In this document: piece after piece, positions 7,150 through 8,118 of the stretch
Numbering within the stretch: the first letter of the stretch is position 1
How the letters are laid out: every line of letters begins with the position of its first letter
Assembly (NCBI GenBank): GCA_964230195.1
Contig: CAXRGH010000151.1
Location: forward strand, 1 to 8,118
Direction: 5' to 3'
DNA: 8,118 nt
From: CAXRGH01 sp964230195
Lineage (GTDB): Bacteria; Pseudomonadota; Gammaproteobacteria; Enterobacterales; Alteromonadaceae
The notes under the pieces: generated by a model
The model's input: only the letters and a program-made list of their open reading frames with translations
What the model was told of the DNA's origin: nothing
Database searches by the model: none
Program-made: the position numbers and the translations under genes

Positions 7150-7182
7150 ACAGAAAAAGATAGATATCACGGTAACTGATTT

Positions 7183-8118
7183 ATGTTTGAGAACTTAACT
7201 GATCGTCTAGGCCAGACCCTTAAAAATGTTCGCGGTAAAGGACGCTTAACAGAAGACAATATCAAGGAAACTTTAAGAGAAGTGCGTATGGCACTGCTTG
7301 AGGCCGATGTTGCATTACCGGTTGTGAGAGAATTTGTTGGTAACGTAAAACAGCGAGCTGTTGGTACCGAAGTGACCAAAAGTTTAAGCCCTGGTCAGGT
7401 TTTTATAAAAATTGTTCAATCTGAATTAGAGGCAATCATGGGGGATTCGAATGAATCTCTTGATTTATCAGCGCAACCCCCGGCTGTTGTCATGATGGCC
7501 GGTCTTCAGGGCGCGGGTAAGACAACAACCGTAGGCAAACTCGCACGTTTATTGACTCAGCGTGAACGTAAAAAAGTCATGGTGGTGAGTGCTGACGTCT
7601 ATCGCCCAGCTGCAATAAAACAGTTAGAGACTTTAGCTTCCGATGTTGGCGTTGAATTTTTCCCATCTTCAGTTGATCAAAAGCCCATCGATATTGTTAA
7701 TCAGGCAATTGTCCAAGCTAAAAAAGGTTTCTTTGATGTTTTGCTTGTAGACACCGCTGGTCGCCTCCACGTTGACGCTGAAATGATGTCGGAGATACAA
7801 GCACTTCACGCTGCTGTTAATCCAGTTGAAACACTATTTGTGGTTGATGCGATGACGGGACAAGATGCTGCAAATACTGCCAAAGCATTTGACGAAGCGT
7901 TACCATTAACCGGGGTCGTGCTAACGAAGTCTGATGGTGATGCACGTGGTGGGGCAGCGTTGTCTGTTCGTCACATCACGGGTAAGCCCATCAAGTTTAT
8001 TGGTATGGGTGAAAAATTAGATGCCCTTGAACCCTTTTATCCTGACCGTATTGCTTCACGTATTTTAGGAATGGGCGATGTATTGAGCCTGATTGAAGAA
8101 GTTGAGCGTACAGTTGAT
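7183..8118 (+). CDS. ffh: Signal recognition particle protein Ffh, N-terminal 312 residues (runs off the right edge)
   Basis: Ffh is the SRP GTPase (SRP54 homologue) that binds signal sequences and 4.5S RNA and, with the receptor FtsY, directs nascent membrane proteins to the translocon. Residues 1 to about 90 are the helical N domain, with the family opening MFENLTDRLGQTL and the ALLEADVALPVV segment (37-48). The G domain follows: P-loop GLQGAGKTT (107-115), DVYRPAA (138-144), DTAGR (190-194), GQDA (227-230), TKSD (248-251) for guanine specificity, and DARGGAAL (253-260). The linker SRILGMGDVLSLIEE (292-306) leads into the methionine-rich M domain, which lies outside the window along with the rest of the usual ~450 residues. 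All GTPase motifs are intact. The ATG start matches the family N-terminus, but the Shine-Dalgarno is weak (a GG about 10 bases upstream). No other in-window gene is downstream. Confidence 0.97.
   Translation, partial: MFENLTDRLGQTLKNVRGKGRLTEDNIKETLREVRMALLEADVALPVVREFVGNVKQRAVGTEVTKSLSPGQVFIKIVQSELEAIMGDSNESLDLSAQPPAVVMMAGLQGAGKTTTVGKLARLLTQRERKKVMVVSADVYRPAAIKQLETLASDVGVEFFPSSVDQKPIDIVNQAIVQAKKGFFDVLLVDTAGRLHVDAEMMSEIQALHAAVNPVETLFVVDAMTGQDAANTAKAFDEALPLTGVVLTKSDGDARGGAALSVRHITGKPIKFIGMGEKLDALEPFYPDRIASRILGMGDVLSLIEEVERTVD

Noticed and set aside
7167..7379. Minus-strand open frame of 70 residues over the start of ffh
   Set aside because: It is antisense to conserved Ffh residues and is low-complexity serine/threonine-rich sequence.
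1..8118. An undescribed defence, mobile or biosynthetic system
   Set aside because: Every long frame belongs to a recognised housekeeping or common accessory family, and no integrase, transposase, terminal repeat, CRISPR-like array or RNA-templated element was seen.

Overview
The window looks like ordinary chromosomal DNA from a marine-type gammaproteobacterium, probably in or near the Alteromonadales. The evidence is the close match of YfjD, YpjD and Ffh to their gammaproteobacterial family members, the yfjD-ypjD-ffh neighbourhood known from Enterobacterales and relatives, moderate A+T richness, and a Reg_prop propeller sensor of a kind common in this group. The genus cannot be fixed from the sequence alone. 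I see no tRNA, rRNA, CRISPR array, insertion sequence or prophage gene.

Layout, left to right. Positions 1-1404 (minus) hold the N-terminal part of an exported beta-propeller sensor whose C-terminal effector lies beyond the left edge. Positions 1509-4184 (minus) encode a full-length pitrilysin/insulysin-type M16 zinc protease with an intact active site. Divergent from it, 4356-4814 (plus) encodes the phosphohistidine phosphatase SixA. A short convergent gap with two small inverted repeats separates sixA from 4891-6171 (minus), the CNNM/CBS/CorC-HlyC membrane protein YfjD. Upstream of yfjD on the same strand, 6248-7036 encodes YpjD, a CcsA-like inner-membrane protein. Positions 7183-8118 (plus) hold the first 312 residues of Ffh, the protein subunit of the signal recognition particle, transcribed divergently from ypjD.

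How the genes may work together: ypjD and yfjD are probably one transcription unit (76-base gap, same strand), back to back with ffh. The ypjD-ffh gap holds a plausible promoter in each direction, and the ffh -10 element sits inside a 7+7 inverted repeat. sixA and the M16 gene share a divergent gap in which neither gene has a clear Shine-Dalgarno sequence. Several genes appear to use non-ATG starts (TTG for yfjD, GTG for ypjD and the propeller gene).

I did not find a convincing undescribed system. The points most worth following are the missing effector half of the propeller sensor and the inverted repeat around the ffh -10 element.
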